Below the pieces are notes generated by a model. That model did no database searches, was not told the origin of the DNA, and saw only the letters and a list, made by a program, of their open reading frames with translations. DNA of 60,000 bases from Nymphaea colorata (lineage: Eukaryota; Streptophyta; Magnoliopsida; Nymphaeales; Nymphaeaceae). Location of the stretch: positions 16,162,802 through 16,222,801 of the forward strand of contig NC_045148.1 in assembly GCF_008831285.2 (NCBI RefSeq). Reading direction: 5' to 3'. Shown here piece by piece: positions 12,201 through 24,442 of the stretch. Positions within the stretch are counted from its first letter, which is position 1. Every line of letters begins with the position of its first letter. The translations under genes were made by a program, and so were the position numbers.

Positions 12201-12720
12201 CAAATGAGACGTTCTGGATCCGTACTCAAGGCCATATCATATGGCGTGTTGGAAACTCAAAGATTGGATCTACCTTTAGTGGCCGGCCGTCGCCGCCAAA
12301 ATGCTGCTGTGGTGGTCTAGACTCGAAATCATGGTCAGCAAATTTAGCTCTCCTTTGAACACCTTTGCTCCCTTCGACTTTGAAAATAAGATATCGGACC
12401 GAGCTTCTTACAACTTTATTCGACGGGCCACCCACGTTGCTTCCTGCATCTATATCTTTGTTTTCTTCCTAACTTGTTATGCAGTTAGGGCGGAGATAGT
12501 GGCAGGTAACTAAGATTCGCATAATCTGCTTTACAATCTCAAGCTAAGTGTTTCACCTTTTATTTTCTCTTCATTTTGACTACAAACTCAGGGTGAGATA
12601 GGGTTGCCCATCTTCCAGCTAGCTGAAGTAATCTACTTCCAATATTATTAGGGCTGTGTCGAGGCTTGCGTGTGGACAGTCGACTCGGTGTGATGCTCGG
12701 GTAAAAATATATATATAGTA
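9279..12720. other. Intergenic DNA with MITE fragments
   Basis: Holds a 23-bp tandem duplication (GTAGTGGTCCGGGTAGCCGA type) near 9605-9651 and long A or T runs near 11220-11240 and 12021-12039. Sequences at about 10846 (AGGGGCGGAGCCAA) and 11650 (CAGGGGCCGTGACCCC) resemble the left end of the CAGGGGCG MITE family but lack a matching right end. No gene recognised. Confidence 0.5.
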
Positions 12721-12880
12721 ACCATGAGAATCGAACAGTCGACATGTTAGTTTCCTGACCACCATGAGAATCGAACTGTCGACATGTTAGTTTCCTGGCC
12801 ACCATGAGAATCGAACTGTCGACATGTTAGTTTCCTGGCCACTATGAGAATAGAACTATCGACATGTTAGTTTCCTGGCC
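12721..12880. repeat. Minisatellite, 4 x 40 bp
   Basis: Four head-to-tail 40-bp units at 12721, 12761, 12801 and 12841, each beginning ACCATGAGAATCGAAC or a close variant. The units differ at only a few positions. On the minus strand each unit contains AGTTCGATTCT, close to the RNA polymerase III B-box consensus. Confidence 0.93.
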
Positions 12881-13993
12881 ACCAAATCCACCAGCTATAT
12901 TTTGCCTCTTTGAGACATTAAATACATAAGATTATGAAGATTGTATATAATCAACTGTCATTGGCTGAAAAATATGTAAAATTATGAAGATTGTTTAATT
13001 AATGATCAAATTACTAATAAAGACTAGGTGCATTTGTTGGCGAGGAGTAAGGGCACCCAATACATTTCATTTCTCTGGTATCTCATACCATTTGGCTAAA
13101 CATTGACAGGGTTTAAATGCCAAATTGCAAATCGTTAGGAGAATGTTACACGCCTTGAGAAGCACAGGATGCATATCTTTTTTGGGCAGCTAATCTCATT
13201 TAAAGCAGCAGAACTGCAGAGTTTGTAAAGGGACCAAAGTCGATCATGAATCAAGGGGCGAGAGAACATGGAGAAAGAATATAAGGGGGAAGGCGTGTTT
13301 GGCAAGACATGCAAGAAAGAAACCGACTACGCACCGATTAGGCCTCGATTTTGCCGTATACAACTCGCTTTTTTTATGCTTTTTCAGCTGTTCTGTAGAT
13401 TGACGAAAATGATGTCTAAGTACCAAAAATGGCATTTGCATCTCAAGAATGTGTTTGACATAGGGAATTTTTGTTCCTATTCTTCTAATCTCTTTCTTCA
13501 ATTTGATGACGCAAAATCATTTGTCACCATCGTCCGAATATGGATTTTCTGTCTTTTCCTTTCCAAATTTTCACGCCTTGAGCGTGCCTAAAAGAGAGAA
13601 TATCTTCCTCGAAATTCTTTAGAAAGATAGAGAAGCAACGAGAACCAGACATGACCATGGACCCTTGCTACTCAATATCCTTTGTTCCCTCTGCCTTCCA
13701 TCCTAGAAAGTAAGCATTCAACGAAGCAGAAACTCGATCTTAACGACCGAAACTTCAAAAACACCCAACGAGCAAGCACTCAAAATGAACAAACTATGCT
13801 AAAATAATTCGTAACAAACATGACTCTTCTTTTGCATCTAGGACACATTTCAAGAGGACCATGGTTTTGTTTTAAGAAACACGGTGTGTGTCACACGGGC
13901 TGACTCTTTCGGACTACACAGCCCGGCAAACTCTCGCCAATAAGTCGCAAGCTTTCGCTTCGTTCAAGTGAACGCATATCACTTGAACGCTTC

Positions 13994-14115
13994 TTCGAAA
14001 ACAAAGGACACAAAGTACACAAGAGTGCAGAAAGAAAACTCGCAATATATTCACTTCGAAAACAAAGGACACAAAGTACACAAGAGTGCGAAAAAAAAAC
14101 TCGCAATATATTCAC
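13994..14115. repeat. Tandem duplication, 2 x 61 bp
   Basis: The unit starting TTCGAAAACAAAGGACACAA at 13994 recurs at 14055, differing mainly in a short A/G run. Non-coding. Confidence 0.9.
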
Positions 14116-15649
14116 TTGAAAAGTTGAGTACGTCACAAGGGAAAGCAAATAAACTTTTACACTTTACTTACATAGGATGACCGAAACTGCTTACAGAATT
14201 CTCATACCGACCATCCAAAACAAGGAATCCCAATATTACACTTGGGGCCGTTTTGAAATGGTGCTCCGACACAAGTAAACACTAAAGCTTACACCAAGAC
14301 TCAACATAAGCAAAGAACTATACAAACTCTAGACGCAGGGGAACAATGTGATTACAGATGCTAATTATTCTTAAATCCAAAAATCGCATGTCATCCTTGA
14401 AACATGTGTTTTTATGATGTCTTCCAAAAGCACCACCTTTTTCTTATCAAACGCTATCTGAAGAATTGTATATCACTTATAATTTACAAAAGCTGCCCAT
14501 GGAATTACTTTCAATCCTCTATCATACTCCGCATTCAAAAACTGCATGTGGTGTTGAGTTCATGCAAAATATCTATTAACTTGATAAGATTAAGTGATGA
14601 CCGTCCTACCCAGCTAACCTTTTGACAAAAGAAAAGGATTAATTAAGTGAATAATGGATGCATTCTAGATGGCACAGCAAGCTTTCTGGGATTGATAACT
14701 GAGATCCAATAGAAGCTTACCTACACGACTGTGCATCAGAACTTTTTTCCAGTTCTTGTATCCTACAACGTATAGGAGATTGAAGACAACTTAATCAATA
14801 CAAACAATATTCTAACATCATGTAGAAGAACTTCCCCTTTTTTTGTGTCCAATGCGTTTCCGCTAAGGCAAGAAGCCAGCAAAACTTTAGTCCATCAAGA
14901 TCCCTAAATCAAGAGGAAAAACAAACTACAACTATAAAAAATTGAGTTCATGGACTTGGATAGTTTGGGCATTTCTGTTCAGTCCTTTCAGAACTCAAGA
15001 TACTGCTAACACGTCGATTCTTTACAATTTTTAATTATTTGAATAGTCAAACGCACCTAACACATTTAATTTGGTAGGCTTGAGAAACTATAGATAGCGC
15101 TTTCAATGAGCACCGACTTGTCTATCATACTCATTAATTATTACGCACATTCACTTCGATTGGTCGTTCATCGGTATTTTGCTATTCACGGAACTGCAAG
15201 AAGCGAAAGCAATAATGTCGAAAGAAAATGTTCAATTCGTGCGGCTAGATATCTTTAATTTGTTCCTCAAAGTTCTTTTTATTACGTTTTGTTATATATA
15301 TGACATATAATAATCATGTTCCATTTTATAAGAAAGTTGTGGCCCGCGTCTTATCAGCCATACACGAAATACTTTTAGATCTAACTTATTTATATTTCAT
15401 TGAAAAAATAACATTTGACGCATATTACAAAACATTTGGAGCTTGCATTCTTAGGAACGGCTTTGGCTATTAAGTGGTTGGTCACCAGTCCAAATGTTGT
15501 GCTTGTATGTATATATATATATGGAAGATAAAAGCTTTATATGGTCATAATTCTCACTTGAAAATTGGTTTGTCGATTTGCCGTTAGAAAGAAAAATTCA
15601 TATTAATGCATGACATTTGATACATTGTTAATGGCACGTACATACTTAC
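14116..15649. other. Intergenic DNA, nothing recognised
   Basis: AT-rich with a short (AT)n near 15511. No motif-bearing reading frame. Confidence 0.5.
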
Positions 15650-17370
15650 TTGGAGGGAATTAACATGAAGATTTGTGGCAGCAAATCTAAAGCGTTAACT
15701 ATAAATGTTCCTGCAGAAAAAGAGAAAAGACTGGCAGCATTGATGGAGTTGGATGCAGAGAGGTTACCAATAACATATTTGGGGATTCCCCTATTTGAGG
15801 GCACCTTGACTGAGAGCCTGTGCAGACCTTTATTGGTGACAATGGCAGCTAAACTTAGAAAGTTTCAAGCTAATTTGACCGTCTTACGGAGTCAGATCGA
15901 TTTAGATTAGGCACAACCTTGCTGTCCTGCCTGTTTACTGGATGCAGACATTTATGTTGCCAACAATGACAATTTAGGGAGCAGGAAAGGACGATGCGGA
16001 AGTTTTTATGGCGGGGGAAGGAAAATTCACTTCTTGGCACAGAAGTCTCTGTGCAATTGTTAAGGAAGAAGGGTGAATGGGGCTTAAACCAACGAGTATC
16101 TGGAACTCTGCCCTACAGGCCAGTAGATTATGTAATATCATGAGTAACAATACTGTTCTGTACCCGTGCCTAAAAGGTAGATATTTGAAGGGTGTTAGCA
16201 GTCTGTGAAGTTGAGAAGACCTGGAAGGGTTCATGGGGATGGAAGAGTTTGGGGGCGGGATGGAAGATGATAGGAAACGAGGTGTAATGGAAGGTGGACG
16301 ATGATAAAACGGCAAGGTTCTGTCAGGGTAGATGGCGTGGGCGGTGGGCAGGAATCACTAAGGGAGATTAGTGGAGAAAGAATACGCAAGTAGACATAAT
16401 GCTTATTGTGGTGGAAGCCAAAGAGAACTATGGAAGAGTAAAAGGAGGTTTTGAGTTCCATTAATCTAACAGCAGGTCTTGATCAAATCATATGGAAATC
16501 AGAGCAGCGTAGAATATGGTGAGTAGTGAAATTATGAAGCTTGTAGAGAAGGGGGTTAACAACGAGAATTGGCCGAATGAGATCTGGAATAGTCAAGCAC
16601 CAGCCAGAACAAGATGGCGTATATACTTGGCTTGTGACGGTAAATTTGCTGACATAGGATAGAATTCCGAGGAAGGGTTTCAGCATTGTTGACAGATATG
16701 GATTGTGTAGAATGGAGGCTGAAAGCAATCAACATGTTTTGAAGATTCAAATTCCATGGCTTGATGTAAAATCAGAATTTAAAACACGGAACAAGATGGG
16801 ATTTGTGCTGGGATGGCGGAGGAAATGCCTGAATAGTCTTCTATATTCGATGCAATCATGGGAAGATGTGGTGGGGTAAGAACGATGCCATTCATGGGAA
16901 TTGGGATGAAGGAAAGATTGGAAGTCTCCCTGCAATTGTTTGGCAGTCGTGCAAAGACGCTTTTATGGCAATAAAATCGAATCAAGAGAAAACCAAGATG
17001 CCAAGGTGGCCCAGATGTGGCTTAAATCTGGTCTTGTGTGCAGCAGTGGACAGGGTGAGACTCCAAATGCTCGTGCAATTTATATTATACGTGGAAGGAA
17101 GAAGATATATGGATGGATGTTGAAGGATCAAAATGGAGACTTGATTGTGACCTGTACAGATGCAGTGAAAGCTAAGGATGAAGTAGCAGAATTTAGCCTG
17201 CTGGATTTGGGAAGAATGCTACTGATGAGTAAGGGAAGGAACCTTGTCAGTGGTATTCAATAATGCCGCCTGCGTGGGGCAGTTTTCTCGTTTTGTTAAT
17301 AGTTTAGGCTCTGGTTGTATAGCTCATGATTTTTCAATTCCTGTGCTTTAGGCAATAAAAATGTAAAAGA
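15650..17370 (+). pseudogene. LINE (non-LTR retrotransposon) ORF2 remnant
   Basis: The first open segment (15650-15910) carries ITYLGIPLFEGTL and a downstream AKLRKFQANL stretch. These match the conserved plant LINE pattern between RT and the C-terminal region (YLGVPLF...L..W.A). Reading then breaks repeatedly through stops and frame changes. A last open segment (16940-17263) has IYIIRGRKKIYGWMLKDQNG followed by AKDEVAEFSLLDLG, resembling the C-terminal RNase H domain of some plant LINEs. The stretch ends near an AATAAAAATG tail at about 17355. The 5' part (endonuclease and RT core) is absent, as expected after 5' truncation. No target duplication was found. It cannot encode a working enzyme. 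Confidence 0.75.
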
Positions 17371-20300
17371 AACAATTTAATTACATTCTTGAATCTGGCT
17401 CTGCCTTGTGAACCTGTGATTATTGTTCACAAGTGTAATCATGTTGTCAACGACGACCGATTAAACAATTATGGCTGTGATATATCAACTTGTGATTAAA
17501 ATAGACATAACTTTATGTAAGGATTTGAAGTGCGTGGTTTCTGCAGTGACTTCCTTTCTAGCTACTTGCTAGGAGGCATGAAAGTCAGAAGCAAGTTGCC
17601 GTTTTAATAATATTTCTTTATCTCATCATTAGACCTAAATGGCAACATTTCTGTTCTTTGAAAACAGAATGACCTCAGCTCTGATGTTTATTCGGTATAA
17701 GCTTTGAAGGCGTCTTTCTTGCAACTAGGACCTTTTTCTGGGAAAAGAAACGTCCATATTGCAACTTGGGAAATATGTTAAGAGAGGTCCATAGTGGTAT
17801 GGACCTTTTCCTGTGTTATTACTTTATTTGCTGAAATGCTTTACGAATCTGAAACAGGTCGGCCAGCAATAGCACTAACATTGTATCAGAACAATAGGTC
17901 TTCCTAACCTGTCAATTGAACTAAGAGAGCTGGGAAAAGAATACAATTGAACTGACTTCCTCTCAAGATCGAGATTAGCCAAACTGAATAGAGAGTTGTA
18001 GACCATCAATTGATTGCTCTGTCTCCTCTGCAACAGCTAGCTTCCACTTCTTCAAGGGTCGTAAACCAGAGTCATCCCCTCACCAACCCTCTCCTGCCGC
18101 ATTAAGGATGACTGCAGTCCTTGTTGCAGAATGTGATTTCTTCGATTATGACTCTCAAAGGGATCGCTCAATGGCGTCACAATATTGTAGGGAGCCACTG
18201 CTGCAGGCATTATTTTGAGGAATGTCCAGTTAACACAAGATCAAGGTCTCGATGGTACAGTTGTTACCAGGCCCTGATTCAACCTGCTTTAATTGTTGAC
18301 TTGCTTTCTGCAATACTGATTGAGAATGATTGCCGAAGTCGGAGTATCAAATATGACTAGTTCTATCTGCATCGAATTTTAACGAATCACATTTGAATCT
18401 GAAATCAAATCGGAATCAACTTCTAGTTCCAATTATGTCAGATCCATAAACACCAAAAACTTTCAAAATAAAAACTAATAATACAAACATAAAAAAAAAG
18501 TAGATTTGCAACAAATAAAAATTAAAAAAAAAAAGCAGTTTGGCAATAAAAAATATGAAAAATGAAAAAAGTGCAAAAAAACACTTTTTTTTTCATTTTA
18601 ACATTTTTTTTTCAAAATATAGCATTTTTTTAAGTTTTAAACAGCTAATTTATTTATCTTTTCACATTTCTTAAAATAAATGCATTTTTGTGACAATGAT
18701 CATATGATCAGACCTAAGAAATACTTGTGTCTTTGTTAGAAACACATTCCTCGATAACTAGCCATGAGCAAAGCTTGAAATTTTCACTTTTCCTTTGATG
18801 TATCAGAAATTTTATATTGCTTTGGCATAAGAATGATCAAATTGCATCTTGTGCGACATTTTCATGTAACTTAAAGGGATCCTTTGGCAAAGGAAACAGT
18901 AGCATACTATCTCATATATCAGTCCAAAAAATTAAGACAGATTTATGAGACTATGATCGATGAATCTGCTCCAAAAATTGGAGCAAATGTATGGGATAGT
19001 ATGTTACTGTTGTCATTGCCAAACGGCCTCCAATGGACTGTTCTGCTCTGCTTACTCCATTAAAACACATGAAGGGCTCAGTCGCAACCTGATCAAGGCC
19101 CTTAAATTTGCTTATTCTCAGAAAGAAGTCCAAAACCTCTGTCAAGAAAGAAATGAGTGAAAGGATAATTTACCTACCAACCCACCCAAATGGTTGGTAG
19201 TTTTCTACTCTAGAATTTAGGCAGCTAGTAACAAACTGCTAGTTCTGCGAAACATAATTGGTTTTCGGTTGGAGTTTTTGACCAAGCCCGACGTTTCTCA
19301 ACTGAAATGACTGTTGACGTTACCTTTGTGGACTTACAGAAGGAAAAAACCAAAAACTAAGGAAATTCAAACCATCAAGTCAGAAGACCAAGAGGAAGCT
19401 TTACTTGGTCACGGGGTTCTTTAACTTGTCACCCTTCCCGTTTCCTTTTTAATCAATAATTTTGGTCATGTTGAGCATAAAACAGAGGTCAAACTTTGAT
19501 GCTTTTGCGCCTGTTTAAATATGGATTTTGTGGAATTCGCAAAATCATTCCTGTGTGAACATGTGATGCGCGATTCAATATTTCTGGTCATTGCACAAAC
19601 AAATGCAACCAAAACATTTTGGTGTTTGTTGAGGTGCTTTTCAATAGTTAGATAGATCTCAGGTAAAGTTTCCCGGCGTCTTTAATCTGTTTATTTTAAT
19701 GTAGTTTCTAATAACTTATTTTAAAACGTAGGTTTGTCATTCCAATGTTTTACATGATTTTTCAACTTTATTTTTTGCATATTTAAAGCAAACCCTTTTC
19801 TTCCTGTTGTACAAAAAAGGCTTTAAGCAACTGTGTATCCATAGACTTCAAGATATATGGTTCATTCAGAATTAAGTACAGAGAAAAACAAAAGCATGCT
19901 GTTTCAAAAATTGTTATGTGTCATTCAATTTGAACACTCTAATCTAAGGTCTTCGCTGAATGTCCTAATTGAGAGTAACTCTCTTATCCAGGCGGTCACT
20001 GATCTGCCCATCACTGGCATTGAAAATGATTAGACATGACCAACTTCTAGTGGAGATGTGAGACCCAATTTAAGAATATAAATCCAGAAACATTCCACAT
20101 ATATATATATATTAGTAGAACAGATTTTGGTTTTGGCTTGGTACGAGTATAATGGTATCTACATTTGATTGTAGTTTGTGACATCAATGTATTTAATTTG
20201 TACATGAGATCGAGAATTAACCTTTCGGGAATAGCAGTAAAACTCCTTCAGTGTACCTTTTTAATCTCTGCAATGACTTTTTACTGCAATTTTTCAAAAA

Positions 20301-22649
20301 GCAGCGCCTATGGATTACTCGAACTCAAATGCAAAGCCGTCACAATTAGGTAAGCTGAGCAATGTGGCAGCACCGGGATCCAACTACCGAATCGAATCGA
20401 TGCAGTTTCTCATCAAACATTCCTGGTGCATTCATTTCAAAAATGAATTAATATGGGAGACACGTTTCCCGATGATACCCATGCCTTCTGCATACGACCC
20501 CATCAATTATGAAGCCAAAGGCAAGTGTCAAAGCATGCACTTCTAGGCCACATGTGGATTTGTCACAAATCTGGCAATGAGGTGACTCAGCTGGAGACCA
20601 GAACTGATCCTCTCTGACGACTAGTTTTCTTTACTTTCCTTCCATGGACTACTGTTTTTTTTAATTAATGTAGACGGAAATCGTGTAGGTGGAGATTGAT
20701 TCTTATTGCCTGCCTCTGATGATTTGGTAAGAAGTTGGATCGATTGCGGTCATATGTTGCAGGAGATGACAGATAACTGAGGTTCAACTTCCACTGCATA
20801 TCTCGCAAATCTCACTTGGAGATCAATAAATATGCAACTGTTAAACAATCGTTTTTGGACAAACATGTGTGGAGTTGTAAAATTTTTACCGAAGAGCATT
20901 ATTTAGAAAATTTTAAATTGGCCCCTTTCCAAAAAAAAAATTAATTTACATATAAATTTTTAAAAAATTCATATATCTTTTATAAAAATTTAATTTGGTC
21001 ATTCTCATAAAAAATTATTGACTCTGCCCTTCTCGTTGTACAAATAAGGAGAATTTCTTTCAAATATCAATATAATAATACAAACTTTTTGTGAGCCTTT
21101 GTAGTTAATTGCTCGGATAGTGCCCACACCTACCTCCACCCCTCAAGCAGGTGAAGATAAAATATATTCAGTTGGCAGATTTTAGAACAGGTAGGATAGG
21201 ACGTGTTGTTCTGGTTTCGAAGGGGACAGAACGAATAACAAGCGTTATTCAAGGATAGTGGCAGCATTTCTTGAGCTGTTTATCTGCTTCATTCTCCAAA
21301 TTTTAACTCCTAATTACCATGAAATTCGATCCCAAACCTGGAAATAGCATGTTTCCTGCGTGCTGCACCTGATGTTTGCTTCCATTTCAACCGAGTTCTA
21401 TTGTTCGAATATTTTCTTATTTTCTTTCTTTTTACTGTAACTAGATTTGGTGTCAAACAAGTATTTCGATTTTTTCAGACTACCAAGATGTCTACTTTGC
21501 AAAGCAGGTCCGTGTTTCAGAGTAATAAGCGTATATGTGGAAAAAAGGTGTCGTTTTCTGCGAAAATTGTCACTCTTCTTACTGTAGGTGATCAATCATG
21601 GGTTGCTTCATTTGGACGGAGAAGACCATCATGGGCAGGACGGATAACTATGTGCACAAGGGTAGCAACAATTATGTCCATGCATCGATATTCTTTAATT
21701 TCGTCGCCTTCTTGATTTTTTATATTATTTTATTAGGTACTGGGGTTAGGATCTTCTGCTTCCCAGAAATTGAGAGCTCTTCTAGACAGTATCCCTAAAA
21801 TGATTAGAGTGAACAGAACTAGCGGTCCAGAATGAAATGAATCAACTCCCGTGAACGATCTCAATGCCCCAGGTTAATTTCATGATCCTCTCCAAGTTTT
21901 CTGGTTTTGAAGTTTTGATAGGTGGCGTGGAGACCTTCTTCTCCAGATAGAAAGAGAAATGATGCCTTCAGCGCTGTGTCAAATGGAGGTGCAGAAGCAA
22001 ACAAATATATTCCGAGCAATTCACGCTCTTTATTTTCCATTTATAACGCACGGGACAGCATATAACAGAACAATTCAGGTCACCTGAAGGTTGGACTTTA
22101 TGCTTGCCTTGATGGGTAAGGACCACCCGACACTTGTTCTTCACGCCTTGAAAGATAACTGGCTATAGGGTAAGTAGTAGACTTGTTATTCACGCCCTGG
22201 ACTACTACCTTTTCGTTTTCTTTTGGTCGGAACACATATGAGCTTCCTGACGTTGAAATCAGAGAATGAAGTCTAATTAACTTGAATTGTCTTTCCTTTT
22301 AATTTTTCTTCTCTACTTTTCTAGATTTATTTACTCTGAGTAAGCTGCAATTGAGATCAGAAGAAGCACCAACAGTTAAAGAGTGTAGATTCATCTCCCT
22401 GGGGAACGATCTTTACATTGCCATTAACAAACCCCACAAGCAAGAGAGGAGCAAGAACCAGAGAACAAGTAAAATACAACACCGAAACAGAAGAGCAAGG
22501 AAAGGAGAGCGAGCGAGCGAGAGAGAGAGAGAGTTTACTTTAGTCCTCATGAGTGACTGGGGCGTCGGAGGAATCCCCGTGAACGACTCTCCGTGATGAA
22601 CCGCAAGTTCGACCACAACATTACATTAATCCGCACCTCAGCTTTCACG
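17371..22649. other. Intergenic DNA, nothing recognised
   Basis: About 5.3 kb, AT-rich, with an A/T-dominated low-complexity block near 18480-18680. Short reading frames at 18121, 18960, 20310 and 21401 have no recognisable motif. A (GA)n run sits at 22505-22533 near the 3' flank of NIMIN-like gene 2. Confidence 0.5.
22505..22533. repeat. (GA)n microsatellite
   Basis: A GAGC/GA simple repeat about 120 nt beyond the stop codon of NIMIN-like gene 2. Confidence 0.85.
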
Positions 22650-23225
22650 TCACTCGTCTTCGCCTTCCGCCATGGCCGAACGACCACCCCGACGCTCCGG
22701 CAATTGGTGTTGGCTACTACCGCCGCAAGGTTCCACGTTCAGGTCCAGCCCCCCGGGGAGCCCGTTGTCCTCGCTTCGCTCCCACTCGTCTTCGGCATCG
22801 TAGTGGTTGTTCCTTGATGGCTGAGCCGTCTCGGTCTCCCCCCTTCCGCTGCCTCCGCCGCCGGCTGCGCTGCTGCTGCCGCAGCCGCCTCCAGTGCGGC
22901 AGACGTGGGCGAAGTCCTCCGCGCGGAAAGATGGGTTTCGTGGGTTGTGCTTGCGGAGAAGACTGGACGCCTCCCGCATATTACGCAGGATAGCGAAGAA
23001 CTCCTCCACCTCCACGTCGTCGATGTTCTTCGCCTTAGAGCTTTTCACCTCTTCGCCGTCCCTCAGGCTCGCTGGCCTCTTCTTCCCTTGCTTCTCCTTC
23101 TCCCCACCCGCAACGCCTTTTCCTTCCATTCTTCCTCTTGTCCGCAGGTCCTTTAGGGCCGCCTTCATTTGATCTGCTGGCCTAATAGGCGTCCCCACAC
23201 TCCTCCCTAGCCCTTTTATTTTCAA
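22650..23225 (-). CDS. NIMIN-like: NIMIN/NRR-like NPR1-interacting repressor, copy 2
   Basis: A single-exon 191-residue protein with the same motif order as copies 1 and 3: a basic segment (KQGKKRPAS), EEFFAILRNMR at 74-84, NPSFRAEDFA at 97-106 (EDF motif), a Gly/Ser-rich linker, then the EAR-like LDLNVEP at 160-166 followed by CGG. The expected role is to bind NPR1 and restrain salicylic-acid-responsive transcription. The start is ambiguous. The longest frame begins at 23225, but the paralogues align from Met33 (start codon 23127-23129), so the first 32 residues may be extra or untranslated. Its linker is more Gly-rich than in the others. Family knowledge supplies the function; the motifs are seen directly. 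Confidence 0.85.
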   Translation of the reverse strand: MKIKGLGRSVGTPIRPADQMKAALKDLRTRGRMEGKGVAGGEKEKQGKKRPASLRDGEEVKSSKAKNIDDVEVEEFFAILRNMREASSLLRKHNPRNPSFRAEDFAHVCRTGGGCGSSSAAGGGGSGRGETETAQPSRNNHYDAEDEWERSEDNGLPGGLDLNVEPCGGSSQHQLPERRGGRSAMAEGEDE

Positions 23226-23868
23226 TAAGATCTGTGATCAAGGACAACCTCTTGGCTGTAAAATTTAGAAACAAGCTTTTCTTTTTTGCTTTTCCCGCAG
23301 AGTATTACTTTTTTGCTGACAACAACTCTCCTCCTTTTTTTTTTCTTTTTTTTTTTGGAACGAACAAACTCTTTAAATATAGGGGTTGATTCAACTTGGC
23401 ACCCTTTAATAGTCGCTTTTGTGGTAAATGTTGTATAGAAACTTGTCTATACTTCTATATATTTTGTAAATCAACTAGTTTGAAAAGGGAAAACAAAGGT
23501 TCTGACCCTTCTTTACTGCGGCAATAAAACTCTCAGTAAAACGTTGTTTTGCATGAAAAGTGAGGCATGATAATGGAACAGCGAGAGCTCCATGGTCCAC
23601 CCTAAACAGCGACTTTTATCTTCAATTCAATGCTCAAGCAAATCGACAGCTACATTTTTTTGATGATGAAAGGAGAACTAAAAAGCTCATGTATTCTTGA
23701 GAAGAATTTTTTACATTTACCTTCGCAGTAAACGGAGGTCAGATCTTGCCTTTGACGGTTTAGAAACTTTTGAATAAGGAGTCCCCGGTAAAAGGAAGTT
23801 GCTCCCTCCCTTCTTTCTTTCCATCATGTTGCTTTCTCGCCTGACCTCGGTCGGCGTCTGCAATTTTG

Positions 23869-23878
23869 CTAAATAAAA
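23869..23878 (-). promoter_or_regulatory. Candidate TATA-like box of NIMIN-like gene 2
   Basis: On the minus strand a TTTTATTTA stretch lies about 90 nt downstream of the TGACG pair. If used it would give an unusually long leader of 600-700 nt. A second candidate (CTATATTTAAAG, about 23371-23382) lies closer to the ATG. Confidence 0.3.
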
Positions 23879-23960
23879 GGCCGTGTACAAACAGCTACGG
23901 GAGGGGTGGGCCCCAAGTGGACGCCCGCTGTGTGGGCCGTGTGGGGGCAGAAGGGCTAAT

Positions 23961-23981
23961 GACGTCAACTGGATGGCGTCA
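23961..23981 (-). promoter_or_regulatory. as-1-like TGACG pair upstream of NIMIN-like gene 2
   Basis: CGTCA cores on the plus strand at 23963 and 23977 are exactly 14 nt apart and read TGACG-N9-TGACG on the gene strand. The outer core forms part of a TGACGTCA palindrome (23960-23967). The same spacing occurs at the other two paralogues. It lies about 740 nt upstream of the longest-frame ATG, further than in the other copies. Confidence 0.68.
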
Positions 23982-24172
23982 TCTTCGCAGAGATCAGCAG
24001 CTGCGTGGCCATGTCCATCCTGTCTGTCTACTGTCTACTGTCTCCTCCTCCAACTTTTCTTCTACACGATAATTACAATCGGCCCCTCGAGCGATCAGGA
24101 TGAGCGGTGGACATTGAAGATGACCAATATTTGGTAATTTTTCCGTATTAATTTTCCTGTAGCGGTTGTATC

Positions 24173-24434
24173 CAGGGGCGCAGAGGGAGGCGTATGCGGG
24201 GCGGAGGGAGGTGTATCCAGGGGCGGAGGGAGGGGACCCCCCTAAGCCCCACCGTAGCTAAGTTAAAAAAAAAAAAAAAAAAAATTACATCAACAAGTTA
24301 AAATTTTTAGTTGTTTAATGTATTTTTGTATTTTGATTTAGTTTGGTTTTATTTGGATAAATTCGTTAAACCCTTTTAGTCCGGTCAAACAACTGTTCAG
24401 CTTGTCCTTGAAAAAAATCTTGGTTTCACCCCTG
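24173..24434. mobile_element. hAT-type MITE with perfect 8-bp TSD
   Basis: A 262-bp non-coding unit with ends CAGGGGCG and CACCCCTG. It is flanked on both sides by the perfect 8-bp direct repeat GTTGTATC (24165-24172 and 24435-24442), the duplication size made by hAT transposases. Its left part contains internal repeats of GGGGCGGAGGGAGG and a run of A's. It is probably related to the copy at 9105-9278. Confidence 0.88.
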
Positions 24435-24442
24435 GTTGTATC

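Noticed and set aside
13891-14180. Open frames over the 61-bp duplication
   Set aside because: They arise from a repeat of a length that is not a multiple of three and have no motif.
22593-23172. Plus-strand frames over NIMIN-like gene 2
   Set aside because: Mirror of the minus-strand coding sequence with no conserved motif.
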